A program made the translations under genes and the position numbers. Shown piece after piece: positions 16,079 to 24,575 of a stretch of DNA of 64,000 bases. Location of the stretch: assembly GCA_934463425.1 (NCBI GenBank), contig CAKSJP010000008.1, positions 16,817 to 80,816 on the forward strand. The letters are read 5' to 3'. Origin of the DNA: an uncultured Ruminococcus sp. GTDB taxonomy: Bacteria > Bacillota > Clostridia > Oscillospirales > Ruminococcaceae. How positions within the stretch are numbered: position 1 is the first letter of the stretch; the number at the start of each line of letters is the position of its first letter. The notes beneath the pieces are model-generated. The model made no database searches and had not been told where the DNA came from. It worked only from the letters and a program-made list of their open reading frames with translations.

Positions 16079-18862
16079 ATGCAGGATTTTCGCAACCCCA
16101 AACTGCCTTTGAAAGATCGTGTCCGGGATCTGCTCTCCCGGCTGACCGTAGAAGAAAAGATCCACATGCTCTCTACCCACCAGCTCCCGGTAGATCGCCT
16201 GGGCATCGGCGAATGGTATGTGGGACAGGAGGTGGCGCGCGGCTATGTCTCCCGCAACCCCGAAGAGCCGTCTACGGTATTCCCTCAGCCCATCGGTCTG
16301 GCATCCACCTTTGACCCCAATCTGATGGAACAGCTGGGCGAGATCGCCGGGGAGGAAGCCCGGTATTATCACCGGAAAGATCCCAAAGGCCACCTGATGG
16401 TCTGGGGACCCACCGTAGACCCGGAACGCGATCCGCGCTGGGGGCGCACCGAAGAGGGCTATGGTGAAGATCCGTTCCTCATCGGTGAAATGACCACTGC
16501 CTATACCCAGGGCATGGCAGGAAATGACCCGGTATACCGCCGCGTTATTCCCACACTGAAGCACTTCTGCGCCAACAACAACGAAAAAGACCGGATGCTC
16601 TGCTCTTCCAATGTTACCCCGCGCACCCTGCACGAATACTATTACCGTGCATTTGAAGCCTCCATCGTCCGTGGCGGCACAGGCTCCATGATGACCGCTT
16701 ATAATGAACTGAGCGGCGTTCCGGCATGTATGAATCCCGATCTGCAGCCCCTGGTAAAAGATCAGTGGGGCTTGGAGTTTATCGTCACCGACGGCGCAGA
16801 TTTCTCTCAGAATGTCCTGGCGCACCGCTCTCACGCCACTCACGCCGAAGCACTCGCCGCCTGTCTGAAAAACGGCAACGATGTTATGACCGATGCTGAG
16901 GATATGGTAGCCGCTGCGGCAAGAGATGCCCTGGACAGAGGACTTCTCACCGAGGCAGACATCGACCGTGCCGTAGGAAATTCCCTGTCCGGCCGCTTCC
17001 GCCTGGGCGAATTTGACGGCGACAGCTGCCCCTACAACACCGAACCGGCAGAGACCGACACCCTGCTCCACCGCGCCGTGAACCGCTGCGCCGCCATGGA
17101 ACAGATGTGCCTGCTCCACAACAACGGCATCCTGCCGCTGCATCTGAAGCCCGGCGCAAAGGTAGCTGTCATCGGGCCGCTGGGCAGCGAAAACTACCGG
17201 GACTGGTATACCGGCATCTCCTCTTATGCTGTCAGCATCGCAGAGGGACTCCGGCAGCAGCTGGGCGCAGAGAACGTGCTGTTCGATGACGGCTATGATG
17301 TCACAGCACTCCAATCGGTACAGAACGGCAAATATTTCTCTGTGGCAGAGGATGGCACACTGTACGCATCTGCAGAAGCCATCGGCGACCGGGAAAAATT
17401 CCTGCTCCATGACTGGGACTTTGGCAGCATGAATCTCCGCGCCTGCTGCAATGGAAAATACGTCACCGAAAGCGACACTTATCAGGCAGTCAGCGACACG
17501 CCCTATGAGTGGTTCATTCGGGAATGGCTGCGGCCGGAATCCTACGGCGATGCCACGCGCTTCCGCAGCTGGCATGACAAGCCTATGGACATTGCACTCC
17601 AGGCAGACGGCACACTCCGGGCAGTCCCTCACGGCAAGCCTTCCGCAGACCGGCTGTTCCGGCTCGTACCGGTAGAAAGCGGCATCCAGCGTGCGGCGGC
17701 ACTGGCAAAACAGGCAGATGTGGTGATCCTCTGTCTGGGCAACCACCCCATGCAGGTAGCGCGCGAGTGCTATGACCGTCCTGACCTGGAGCTGCCGGCA
17801 CATCAGAAGGCGCTGCTCTGGGCTGTGGCAGATGCCAACCCCAACACCGTGCTGACGGTGGTCTCCAGCTATCCCTACGCCCTGGGCGAAGCACAGACGC
17901 TTGTCCCGGCGATCCTTTACACCACCCACGCCGGCGCAGAACTGGGCAATGCCGTAGCTGCCACACTCCTGGGCGAAAACAACCCGGCGGCGCGCTGTCC
18001 GATCACCTGGTACCGCTCGGCACAGGATCTTCCGGACATCATGGAATATGACATCATCGAGGCGGAGCGCACCTATCTGTACGACACCGTGACGCCGCTG
18101 TTCCCGTTCGGACACGGGCTGTCCTATTCCAGCTTTGTCTACCGCGACTTCACCGCAGAGGAAAAAACGGAGGGAATGCTGTTCCGGCTGACGCTGGAAA
18201 ACACCTCCGACCGGGACGGCGACGAAGTGGTGCAGCTTTATTTCCGGGCGCTGCATCCCAGAGTGAAGCGCCCCAACCGGCAGCTCTGCGGCTTCCAGCG
18301 TGTTCCGGTTCCGGCAGGCGCATCCGTTCCTGTAACGATCTTTGTCCCCTGGTACGCCCTGGAATACTATGACGTAACGCAGGAGAAAATGCTGGTGGAA
18401 CAGGGTGACTATCGCTTTTCCGCGGGCGCATCCTCGGCGGACATTCGCCTGGAACTGGAATGCACCGTTTCCGGTGAGGTGATCCCGTCCCGGGATCTGT
18501 CCCGTCCCACCTGCGTCAAGAACTATGACCGCAAAAATGGCATGGAGACTACGCTTCGCTTTTCCTATGGGAAAAACGATTGGTACGGCTGCACCAATGA
18601 CTGGGGCGGCGGCTTTACTTTTGCAGATGCAGACTTTGCCGGATACACCAAGGCAGAGCTTTGGGCAGCTGCACCCTGTGCCAAGGCGACCGTGACCGTT
18701 TATGCCGGAGACACGGCTCTGGGCAGCGCCGACATTCTCCCTGCCCGGAACATGGAGGACTTTCAGCTGTACACCATCCCCCTGCAAGCATATACCGGAA
18801 AGGCTGATCTGCGGCTGGAGATTTCCGGCATGGCAAGCCTGTACCGGGTACAGTTGGGATAA
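16079..18862 (+). CDS. Glycoside hydrolase family 3 enzyme with inserted beta-trefoil
   Basis: 927 residues, no signal peptide, so probably cytoplasmic and acting on imported oligosaccharides; beta-xylosidase or beta-glucosidase is likely, exact specificity unknown. The GH3 TIM barrel has substrate-binding KHF (161-163) and the nucleophile Asp238 in VTDGAD. Residues about 408-535 interrupt the second GH3 domain with fascin/ricin-like trefoil signatures (QNGKYFSV, CNGKYVTE). The second domain resumes with VILCLGN and ends in an FN3-like domain; the last ~130 residues resemble a CBM6/36-type beta sandwich (DWYGCTNDWGGGF). RBS AGGAGGAACTATC. Single-gene unit with promoter and terminator. Confidence 0.9.
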   Translation: MQDFRNPKLPLKDRVRDLLSRLTVEEKIHMLSTHQLPVDRLGIGEWYVGQEVARGYVSRNPEEPSTVFPQPIGLASTFDPNLMEQLGEIAGEEARYYHRKDPKGHLMVWGPTVDPERDPRWGRTEEGYGEDPFLIGEMTTAYTQGMAGNDPVYRRVIPTLKHFCANNNEKDRMLCSSNVTPRTLHEYYYRAFEASIVRGGTGSMMTAYNELSGVPACMNPDLQPLVKDQWGLEFIVTDGADFSQNVLAHRSHATHAEALAACLKNGNDVMTDAEDMVAAAARDALDRGLLTEADIDRAVGNSLSGRFRLGEFDGDSCPYNTEPAETDTLLHRAVNRCAAMEQMCLLHNNGILPLHLKPGAKVAVIGPLGSENYRDWYTGISSYAVSIAEGLRQQLGAENVLFDDGYDVTALQSVQNGKYFSVAEDGTLYASAEAIGDREKFLLHDWDFGSMNLRACCNGKYVTESDTYQAVSDTPYEWFIREWLRPESYGDATRFRSWHDKPMDIALQADGTLRAVPHGKPSADRLFRLVPVESGIQRAAALAKQADVVILCLGNHPMQVARECYDRPDLELPAHQKALLWAVADANPNTVLTVVSSYPYALGEAQTLVPAILYTTHAGAELGNAVAATLLGENNPAARCPITWYRSAQDLPDIMEYDIIEAERTYLYDTVTPLFPFGHGLSYSSFVYRDFTAEEKTEGMLFRLTLENTSDRDGDEVVQLYFRALHPRVKRPNRQLCGFQRVPVPAGASVPVTIFVPWYALEYYDVTQEKMLVEQGDYRFSAGASSADIRLELECTVSGEVIPSRDLSRPTCVKNYDRKNGMETTLRFSYGKNDWYGCTNDWGGGFTFADADFAGYTKAELWAAAPCAKATVTVYAGDTALGSADILPARNMEDFQLYTIPLQAYTGKADLRLEISGMASLYRVQLG

Positions 18863-18941
18863 CGTCGCACAAAATAAGAACCTGTTTTCACAGGACACAT
18901 GTATACGCTTGTGAAGACAAGTTCTAAGATAACATAACAAA

Positions 18942-18981
18942 AACGGGTCATCGGAACACATTCCGACAGCCCGTTTTTTGT
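18942..18981 (+). terminator. Bidirectional terminator between GH3 and spoVT
   Basis: ACGGG-TCA-TCGGAA and TTCCGA-CAG-CCCGT pair around CACA and are followed by TTTTTT; A-runs on the left side make it usable by the convergent spoVT as well. Confidence 0.85.
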
Positions 18982-18994
18982 ATATGGTATCGTG

Positions 18995-19534
18995 TTAACC
19001 TTCCAGCTGCTTTCCCAGAAACTGCGATGCCGCCTGGATCAGGCTCTTCTGCGTCTCGCTGAGTTCGTTATCGTCCTCATTTTTCAGAAACGCCACCGCA
19101 CCGGTCACATCCCCGGCAGCCAGGATCGGCATGCATGCCGCTGCCGCCTTATCCACGCCCTCTGCCGGAAGCAGCTCCGGCTCTCCGCCGCGGGAAAAAT
19201 ACTGCCGCCGCTGTTCCATCAGCTCCTCCAGTTCCGGTGAGACCCGGCGCGCGTTCCACTCCTTTTTGGCCGCACCGGAGACCGAGACCACATGATCCCG
19301 GTCAAACACTGCCACCGGACAGCCTGCCAGGCGGTGCATGATCTCTGCCACCTGTGCAGCATTTTCACTCATTTCTCCGATAGGCGAGTATTTTTTGAAG
19401 ATCACCTCGCCTGCACTGCTGGTATAGATTTCCAGAGGATCACCCTCCCGGATCCGCATGGTGCGGCGGATCTCCTTCGGGATGACAACGCGCCCCAGGT
19501 CATCAATACGCCGGACAATTCCTGTTGCTTTCAT
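18995..19534 (-). CDS. spoVT: Stage V sporulation protein T (AbrB/SpoVT family)
   Basis: 179 residues, the SpoVT length. The N-terminal swapped-hairpin AbrB domain MKATGIVRRIDDLGRVVIPKE is nearly invariant in SpoVT; the remaining ~125 residues form a GAF-like domain (CPVAVFDRDHVVSVSGAAKKEW). SpoVT regulates late forespore genes in spore formers, but spoVT is also kept in many gut Clostridia not known to sporulate, so it does not prove sporulation here. AGGAGG precedes the ATG; a promoter lies at 19608-19635. Confidence 0.93.
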   Translation of the reverse strand: MKATGIVRRIDDLGRVVIPKEIRRTMRIREGDPLEIYTSSAGEVIFKKYSPIGEMSENAAQVAEIMHRLAGCPVAVFDRDHVVSVSGAAKKEWNARRVSPELEELMEQRRQYFSRGGEPELLPAEGVDKAAAACMPILAAGDVTGAVAFLKNEDDNELSETQKSLIQAASQFLGKQLEG

Positions 19535-19607
19535 AGATCAAATTCCTCCTTGCTTGCTGTATCGCACGATCTGCGACAGTGGTGTTATTGTCTGCAAAAT
19601 CGGAAGA

Positions 19608-19635
19608 ATTATACACTGCTGGCATACGGCTGCAA
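19608..19635 (-). promoter_or_regulatory. Promoter of spoVT
   Basis: TTGCAG (19630-19635), 16 bases, TATAAT (19608-19613) on the minus strand. Confidence 0.7.
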
Positions 19636-19697
19636 AAAAACAGTACATTTTTGAAAAAACGCCCTCGCGCTGCTTTTAAGCGAAAAAAACTGCGGCA

Positions 19698-20183
19698 TTA
19701 GTCTGCGGCATCTGCTGCCGGCAGACCAAAAGCGTCGCCGCTGACCTCTACCTCCACTTCCCCATCGGCAACGTCTCCGTCCGACTGGATCTTTACAGAG
19801 TTGCTGTCCTCCTCATAGGTATATTCGCTGCCGTTTTCATCCTTGATCCGATAGGTGAGCTTGCCGTCATCCTCGCTGACCAGCTCAGCGTCATAGTCCT
19901 GCTTTTCTCCATTGAGATAGATGGAGAGCTTCGAGAACAGCGCACCGCCGGCAGCGGCGTTGGCGGTAATCAGAGATACTGCACCCACAGCAACCGCGGC
20001 TGCGGCAAAAATCAGGGGACGGATACGGCGGAGTGTCATTTTCGGTTTCATAGAGATTTCCTCCCTTTCCACAGGTTCTTCCAGCTTCTGCAAAACAAGC
20101 TTCTGCACACGTTCTGCACGCTGCGGATCTGCATCAGACTGGAATGGTTTCAGATGTTCCAACCAATTGGTTTCATTCGACAT
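19698..20183 (-). CDS. Membrane protein paired with sigma factor (possible anti-sigma)
   Basis: 161 residues. A cytoplasmic helical N-terminus (residues 1-48, highly charged), one membrane helix (residues 55-77, PLIFAAAAVAVGAVSLI) and an acidic extracytoplasmic domain. The gene starts within the last 11 bases of the sigma-factor gene, so the two are translationally coupled, and sigma factor followed by a one-helix membrane protein is the classical arrangement for an anti-sigma. I do not see a zinc-binding HxxxCxxC motif, so the role is inferred from context. The ATG at 20183 is preferred to a TTG six bases earlier because of AGGGG spacing. Confidence 0.7.
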   Translation of the reverse strand: MSNETNWLEHLKPFQSDADPQRAERVQKLVLQKLEEPVEREEISMKPKMTLRRIRPLIFAAAAVAVGAVSLITANAAAGGALFSKLSIYLNGEKQDYDAELVSEDDGKLTYRIKDENGSEYTYEEDSNSVKIQSDGDVADGEVEVEVSGDAFGLPAADAAD

Positions 20184-20730
20184 TGTCAAAACCCCTTTCT
20201 GTCATCTGCTTTCGGAGTTTTCCTCTGCTGCGGTGCAGTCTTAGCCGTACCGCGGCATCTGTCATGTGATATGCGCTTGCCAGCGCAGAGGTCTTTTCTC
20301 CATAGAAATAGAATCGGATCACCAAAGAGCGGTCTGGTTCACACAGCCTGTCCAACCCATGAAGGAGACAGGCGATCATCTCCACCATCTCTGCATCGCC
20401 GCAGAGATCCCTGGAATCGGACAGCGTGAGATCTTCATAGGACTGCCGCACCGGCGGCTGTTTTCCCAGCCGGCGAAAGCAGTTCTTCACGCCGTTCCGC
20501 GCGATGGCTGCCAGATACGGTGCAAGATCACTGTCATCCCGCAGACGATCCCGGCTGTTCCACAGCCGCAGGAATACATCTGCCGCCAGTTCCTCTAAAT
20601 CCTCCGGCGGCAGCGTACCATGAGAAAAATTCCGGAGAATGGTATAAACATACCCGGTGTATTGTCCGATGATCTCGCAGAGTGCGGTCTCGTCGTCTTG
20701 TTTCAGACGGCAGATCCAATCAGTTTCCAT
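20173..20730 (-). CDS. Sigma-70 family RNA polymerase sigma factor (ECF-like)
   Basis: 185 residues. Region 2: DDETALCEIIGQYTGYVYTILRNF ... ELAADVFLRLWNSRDRL, with the typical DxFLRLW core-binding motif; region 4: FYFYGEKTSALASAYHMTDAAVRLRLHRSRGKLRK, a helix-turn-helix. No region 3, as in ECF sigmas. The ATG at 20730 with GAGGTGATGAC is chosen; an upstream in-frame ATG lacks a site. Upstream (20785-20790, minus) is a TGAAAC, resembling the -35 of some ECF promoters, so self-activation is possible (weak). Confidence 0.88.
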   Translation of the reverse strand: METDWICRLKQDDETALCEIIGQYTGYVYTILRNFSHGTLPPEDLEELAADVFLRLWNSRDRLRDDSDLAPYLAAIARNGVKNCFRRLGKQPPVRQSYEDLTLSDSRDLCGDAEMVEMIACLLHGLDRLCEPDRSLVIRFYFYGEKTSALASAYHMTDAAVRLRLHRSRGKLRKQMTERGFDNVE

Positions 20731-20802
20731 GTCATCACCTCGTTTTTGAACGTTCACTTGTATATACACCGATTTTCCGAAAATGTTTCAGATGCACAGC
20801 AA

Positions 20803-20840
20803 AAAAGAGGCAGCACCCAAACCGGTACTGCCCCTCTGCA
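20803..20840 (-). terminator. Terminator of the walJ-rlmH-radical SAM operon
   Basis: GAGGGGCAGTACC pairs with GGTGCTGCCTC and is followed by TTTTTT on the minus strand, just past the radical SAM stop. Confidence 0.88.
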
Positions 20841-20849
20841 ATATCTTTT

Positions 20850-21482
20850 TCAGCTGTCTCTGCGTGCCGTCGCATCATCGAACTGGCGAATGCGCAAATG
20901 GATTCCCAGGCGGTCTGCCAACTGCTGCGCCGCATCCAGTTCCGGCTTCGGCAGGATGTCCACCACGCTGAACATCACCTGCTGCACATACTGTTTGCAG
21001 TCCAGTGCAAACTGCTGCATGGCAGGATACGCCGCTGCGCCGTACTTGGGACGCGTTACCTTGAGGTATTCCTCCTCTGTCCCGGCGTTCAGGCTGACGG
21101 AAACGATATCTACCAGACCTTTCAGATCTGCCGCTGTCTTTCTGCCGTGGATCAGGTCAGACAAGCCGTTGGTGTTGATACGGATCGTCTTGACACCGCG
21201 GCTTTTCAGCAGCTTTGCCGTCTCGCACAGGATGTCCAGACGCTCAGTGGGCTCACCATAGCCGCAGAAAACCACCTCTTGGTACTGCGAGAGATCTTCC
21301 TTGTCCAGTGCTGCCCGAATCTCATCCATAGACGGTTCATGTTCCAGCCATAAGGGATCCGAGCCATATGCGCCGTCACACATGGTACGGATACAAAATG
21401 TACAGGCACAGGGGCAGTGGTTTGTGATATTCAAATATAAGTTTTTGCCTACTGCATAGGCGATCGTCATTGCTTTCTGCAT
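20850..21482 (-). CDS. Radical SAM protein, TatD-associated type
   Basis: 210 residues, shorter than most radical SAM enzymes. The iron-sulfur motif CPCACTFC contains Cx3Cx2C (residues 24, 28, 31 approximately), the SAM-binding GGE-like segment is VVFCGYGEPTERLD, and KTIRINTNGLSDL follows. The compact form and N-terminus (YLNITNHCPCACTFC) resemble the TatD-linked radical SAM family, whose reaction is unknown. AGGAGTG lies before the ATG. It follows rlmH by 12 bases; no tatD is in the window. Confidence 0.85.
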   Translation of the reverse strand: MQKAMTIAYAVGKNLYLNITNHCPCACTFCIRTMCDGAYGSDPLWLEHEPSMDEIRAALDKEDLSQYQEVVFCGYGEPTERLDILCETAKLLKSRGVKTIRINTNGLSDLIHGRKTAADLKGLVDIVSVSLNAGTEEEYLKVTRPKYGAAAYPAMQQFALDCKQYVQQVMFSVVDILPKPELDAAQQLADRLGIHLRIRQFDDATARRDS

Positions 21483-21494
21483 GAAAAATCACTC

Positions 21495-21974
21495 CTACTT
21501 ATGATACTTTGTTCCGGACAAGATCTGATAGCTGCGGTAGATCTGCTCCAGCAGCATCACCCGCGCCAACTGGTGCGGAAATGTCATGGCAGACATGGAG
21601 AGCTTGAGATTCGCCCGCTGCTTGACTGCATCAGACAAGCCATAAGAGCTGCCGATCAGAAAAGTTACTGCGCCGCTTTCGCCGCCCTGCGCTGCCTGTT
21701 CCAGTTTTTTCGCCAGCCCGGGACTATCCAGCTGTTTCCCCTCGATACACATAGCGATGCAAAAGCCCTTGGCACGCTTCAACAGCTCTGCGCCCTCTTT
21801 TTCCAGCGCTGCCGCAATTTCCTTTTCCGAAGGATTCTGGGGCAGAGACACCGGCTCCAGCTCCGTGATCTGGAGCTGGCAAAACCGGGACAGCCGCTTT
21901 TCGTATTCCCTGCAGGCATCCCGGAGATAGCTTTCCTTGCACTTTCCCAGTGCCAGAATCTGTATGGTCTGCAT
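21495..21974 (-). CDS. rlmH: 23S rRNA pseudouridine-1915 N3-methyltransferase
   Basis: 159 residues, the constant length of RlmH. This small SPOUT enzyme methylates pseudouridine 1915 in helix 69 of 23S rRNA using SAM. FLIGSSYGLSDAVKQRA and LSMSAMTFPHQLARVMLLEQIYRSYQI with the final GTKYHK are diagnostic of the knot and active-site tail. Its ATG shares one base with the walJ stop (TGATG), showing coupling. Confidence 0.97.
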   Translation of the reverse strand: MQTIQILALGKCKESYLRDACREYEKRLSRFCQLQITELEPVSLPQNPSEKEIAAALEKEGAELLKRAKGFCIAMCIEGKQLDSPGLAKKLEQAAQGGESGAVTFLIGSSYGLSDAVKQRANLKLSMSAMTFPHQLARVMLLEQIYRSYQILSGTKYHK

Positions 21975-22768
21975 CAGAAGATCACCGCCTGTTCCAATCC
22001 CTCCGGCGAAGCTACCTGCAAAAGGAAATCCTGATTCCGGCGCATGCCCTGTTCCTGCAAGTGCTCCAATACCGTCTGCTGCGCCAGAGGCATGGTGTTA
22101 TTTTTTTCGCTGAGATGTCCCAGTACGAGACGGGTCGTGCCCCGGGAGATCAGCATTTCCGCAGCGCCGGCGCTGTCTCCGTTGGAGAGATGTCCATACT
22201 TTCCGCGGATGCGATCCTGAAGCTGCACCGGATACGGGCCATAGCGGAGCATTTTCGGGTCATAATTTGCCTCCAGCAGCACCAGATCTGCACCGAAAAC
22301 GCCCTTTTCCACCTCCGGTGTCATACAGCCCAGATCTGTGCACACGGCACAGGTCTGACCGTCGGGCATCTCAAACCGATAGCCGCAGCTGCCCGGCGCA
22401 TCGTGCATGGTGGGAAATGCCGTCAGCACGGCGCAGTCGGTATGTATGGTCTCGGTGGGAAGGATCTCCCGAAGGTCTGCGTCCTGAGGAAACCTATCCG
22501 AAAACCGTAGCTGTGCCAGCGTCTCTGCCGTGCCGTATACCGGAACATGGTGCTTTCCCAAAAACACCCGAAGCCCGGCGATGTGGTCGGTATGGGCATG
22601 GGTGATGCACACTGCCTGCACTGCCTGTTCGGGAATGTCATGGGCTTCCAGCGACTGCAGCAGTCTGCGGCAGGAGACGCCGGCATCCACCAGTATGCCG
22701 CCGGTCGGACTGCCCACAAAGGAGGCATTGCCCTTGCTGGAACTGAACAGCGAATAAAACTTCGACAA
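21974..22768 (-). CDS. walJ: MBL-fold metallohydrolase WalJ/YycJ
   Basis: 264 residues. Beta-lactamase fold with metal motif THAHTDHIAG, the N-terminal FYSLFSSSKGNASFVG typical of YycJ/WalJ, and GHLSEKNN near the C-terminus. The family belongs to the walRK neighbourhood in Bacilli and may be a 5'-3' exonuclease; walRK is not nearby here. The start is taken at a TTG (22768) with GGAGGT six bases upstream; the in-frame ATG at 22795 would lie before this site. walJ-rlmH adjacency is common in Firmicutes. Confidence 0.85.
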   Translation of the reverse strand: MSKFYSLFSSSKGNASFVGSPTGGILVDAGVSCRRLLQSLEAHDIPEQAVQAVCITHAHTDHIAGLRVFLGKHHVPVYGTAETLAQLRFSDRFPQDADLREILPTETIHTDCAVLTAFPTMHDAPGSCGYRFEMPDGQTCAVCTDLGCMTPEVEKGVFGADLVLLEANYDPKMLRYGPYPVQLQDRIRGKYGHLSNGDSAGAAEMLISRGTTRLVLGHLSEKNNTMPLAQQTVLEHLQEQGMRRNQDFLLQVASPEGLEQAVIF

Positions 22769-22792
22769 AATGAGACCTCCGTTTTTCCACAA

Positions 22793-22823
22793 CAAAAGCC
22801 GTCAACCAGGCTGACGGCTTTCC
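22793..22823 (-). terminator. Weak terminator after murA
   Basis: AAAGCCGTCA and TGACGGCTTT pair around GCCTGGT, followed by only TTTT-G. It is directly upstream of walJ, which has no other visible promoter, so partial read-through from murA is likely. Confidence 0.65.
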
Positions 22824-22842
22824 GGATTCTTATTCCTGCTGC

Positions 22843-24138
22843 TCAGAGTGCTTCTTTCAGCTCTGCTGCCGCAGCGGATGACGGTTCAGAAACCTTGCGG
22901 ATGTCTGCACCGATCTGGCGCAGCTTAGCATCCAAATTGGCATAACCGCGTTCAATATGATAGATATCTTCAATTTCTGTCACACCATGCGCGGCCAGAC
23001 CTGCAATAATGAGAGCAGCGCCTGCACGAAGGTCACATGCCTTTACCGGCGCACCGGTCAGCTTTCCGGTACCCTCTACCACAGCAACCTTGCCGTCCAC
23101 AGAGATATCTGCACCCATACGGCGAAGCTCATCCACATACCGGAAGCGCTGTTCCCAGACACCCTCGGTAATGATGCTTGTGCCCTCTGCCAGAGTCAGC
23201 AGCGTTGTGATCTGGGGCTGCATATCTGTGGGAAATCCCGGGTGCGGCATCGTCTTGACGTTGGTGCGCACCAACGGACCATCTACCCAGACACGGACGC
23301 TGTCATCAAATTCTTCTACATTGACACCGATCTTCCGCATTTTGCTGGTAATCGGTTCCAGATGCTTCGGGATAACATTTGTCACCAGAACATCTCCCTT
23401 TGTAGCAGCAGCAGCAATCATAAACGTACCGGCTTCGATCTGATCCGGAATAACAGAATACACTGCGCTGTGGAGATGATCTACCCCGCGGATCTTGATA
23501 ACATCTGTACCTGCGCCCATGATCTCTGCACCCATAGAGTTCAGGAAGTTGGCGAGGTCTACGATATGCGGCTCTTTGGCTGCATTTTCAATGACAGTCA
23601 GTCCCTTGGCACGAACTGCCGCCAGCATGGCATTCATGGTTGCGCCGACAGAGACCACATCCAAATAGATCTGATTTCCCGTCAGCTGATCTGCCACCAG
23701 ATCAACCATCCCGTGTTCAATATTGCAGTTTGCCCCTAATGCTGCAAATGCTTTCAAATGCTGATCGATGGGACGATCGCCCAGCGGACATCCGCCCGGC
23801 ATCGAAACACGCGCCTTTCCATAGCGTCCCAGCAGCGCGCCCAGAAAATAATAAGATGCGCGCATGCGCCGTGCGCTCTCATACGGCACACAATAGTTGG
23901 TGAGTCCCATCGCCGAAATACGGACAGTGGTCTTGCTTAAATATTCCACCCGCGCGCCCATTTCGTTCATAATGCGCAGACTGATGGAAACATCACTGAT
24001 ATCCGGAACATTTTCCAGAATACAGGGTTCATCACAGAGCAGAACTGCCGGAATCAGTGCGACTGCCGCATTTTTTGCTCCGCTGACTTCTATTTCGCCG
24101 GTGAGCCGATGTCCACCGTGAATGACAAATTTATCCAA
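22843..24138 (-). CDS. murA: UDP-N-acetylglucosamine 1-carboxyvinyltransferase
   Basis: 431 residues. It transfers enolpyruvate from PEP to UDP-GlcNAc, the first committed peptidoglycan step. GEIEVSGAKNAAVALIPA opens the protein and the fosfomycin-reactive Cys is present in SMPGGCPLGDRPIDQH; the end GLAAHGVTEIEDIYHIERGY is conserved. The start is a TTG at 24138 with AGGAGAG six bases upstream, matching the usual N-terminus (DKFVIHGG). The leader is unusually long (about 280 bases). Confidence 0.95.
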   Translation of the reverse strand: MDKFVIHGGHRLTGEIEVSGAKNAAVALIPAVLLCDEPCILENVPDISDVSISLRIMNEMGARVEYLSKTTVRISAMGLTNYCVPYESARRMRASYYFLGALLGRYGKARVSMPGGCPLGDRPIDQHLKAFAALGANCNIEHGMVDLVADQLTGNQIYLDVVSVGATMNAMLAAVRAKGLTVIENAAKEPHIVDLANFLNSMGAEIMGAGTDVIKIRGVDHLHSAVYSVIPDQIEAGTFMIAAAATKGDVLVTNVIPKHLEPITSKMRKIGVNVEEFDDSVRVWVDGPLVRTNVKTMPHPGFPTDMQPQITTLLTLAEGTSIITEGVWEQRFRYVDELRRMGADISVDGKVAVVEGTGKLTGAPVKACDLRAGAALIIAGLAAHGVTEIEDIYHIERGYANLDAKLRQIGADIRKVSEPSSAAAAELKEAL

Positions 24139-24422
24139 TTTCGTCTCTCCTTTTTTCTGTGCGCCCAATTGTCCATTGCTGCAACGGCATCGGGAAAGGA
24201 ACCGATGCCGCCCAGATACGGCAGCACATCCGGTGTGTTCCTAGGCAAAGGGAATGCCCGAACAAACCGTTTCATGATTACAGCAAAAGGATACTGTCCA
24301 TTTCGACAGTGCTGTGCTGTTCCCCGGTGTTCCATAATACACAAAACACCGGCCATTCCAAAAACTTCCGAAGTATTTTTCTCCGGTCTGCACACAACTA
24401 TAGTTTGTATGCTATCTTCCTT
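24139..24422 (-). other. Long murA leader
   Basis: About 280 transcribed bases before murA. It holds GGAACACCGG/CCGGTGTT-type hairpin material and an open frame (about 24316 down to 24090) that overlaps murA and shows no clear ribosome site; I do not call it a gene. No known riboswitch was recognised. Confidence 0.35.
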
Positions 24423-24451
24423 ATTATACACGAATCCTGCGCATTTGTAAA
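24423..24451 (-). promoter_or_regulatory. Promoter of murA
   Basis: TTTACA (24446-24451), 17 bases, TATAAT (24423-24428) on the minus strand. Confidence 0.8.
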
Positions 24452-24537
24452 GTAAAAAACAAGCATTTTTCGCGTTATTTGGAAGTATCGACGGATTTTT
24501 TCTATCCCGCAAAAGTGCATTTGTACGGAATACATAA

Positions 24538-24575
24538 GTGAAAATATGTATTTTTCAAAAATGTATTATTTCACG
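24538..24575. repeat. A/T-rich 18-bp inverted repeat after the cyclophilin gene
   Basis: GTGAAAATATGTATTTTT and AAAAATGTATTATTTCAC pair with two mismatches around a two-base loop, directly after the stop at 24576. Probably the operon-ending hairpin, though it lacks the usual G/C stem. Confidence 0.55.

Noticed and set aside
16064..18961. A 965-codon open frame on the minus strand
   Set aside because: Antisense to the GH3 enzyme; no domain, no ribosome site, composition typical of a shadow frame.
24090..24512. A 140-codon minus-strand frame in the murA leader
   Set aside because: It overlaps the murA promoter and start, has no ribosome site and no recognisable domain.
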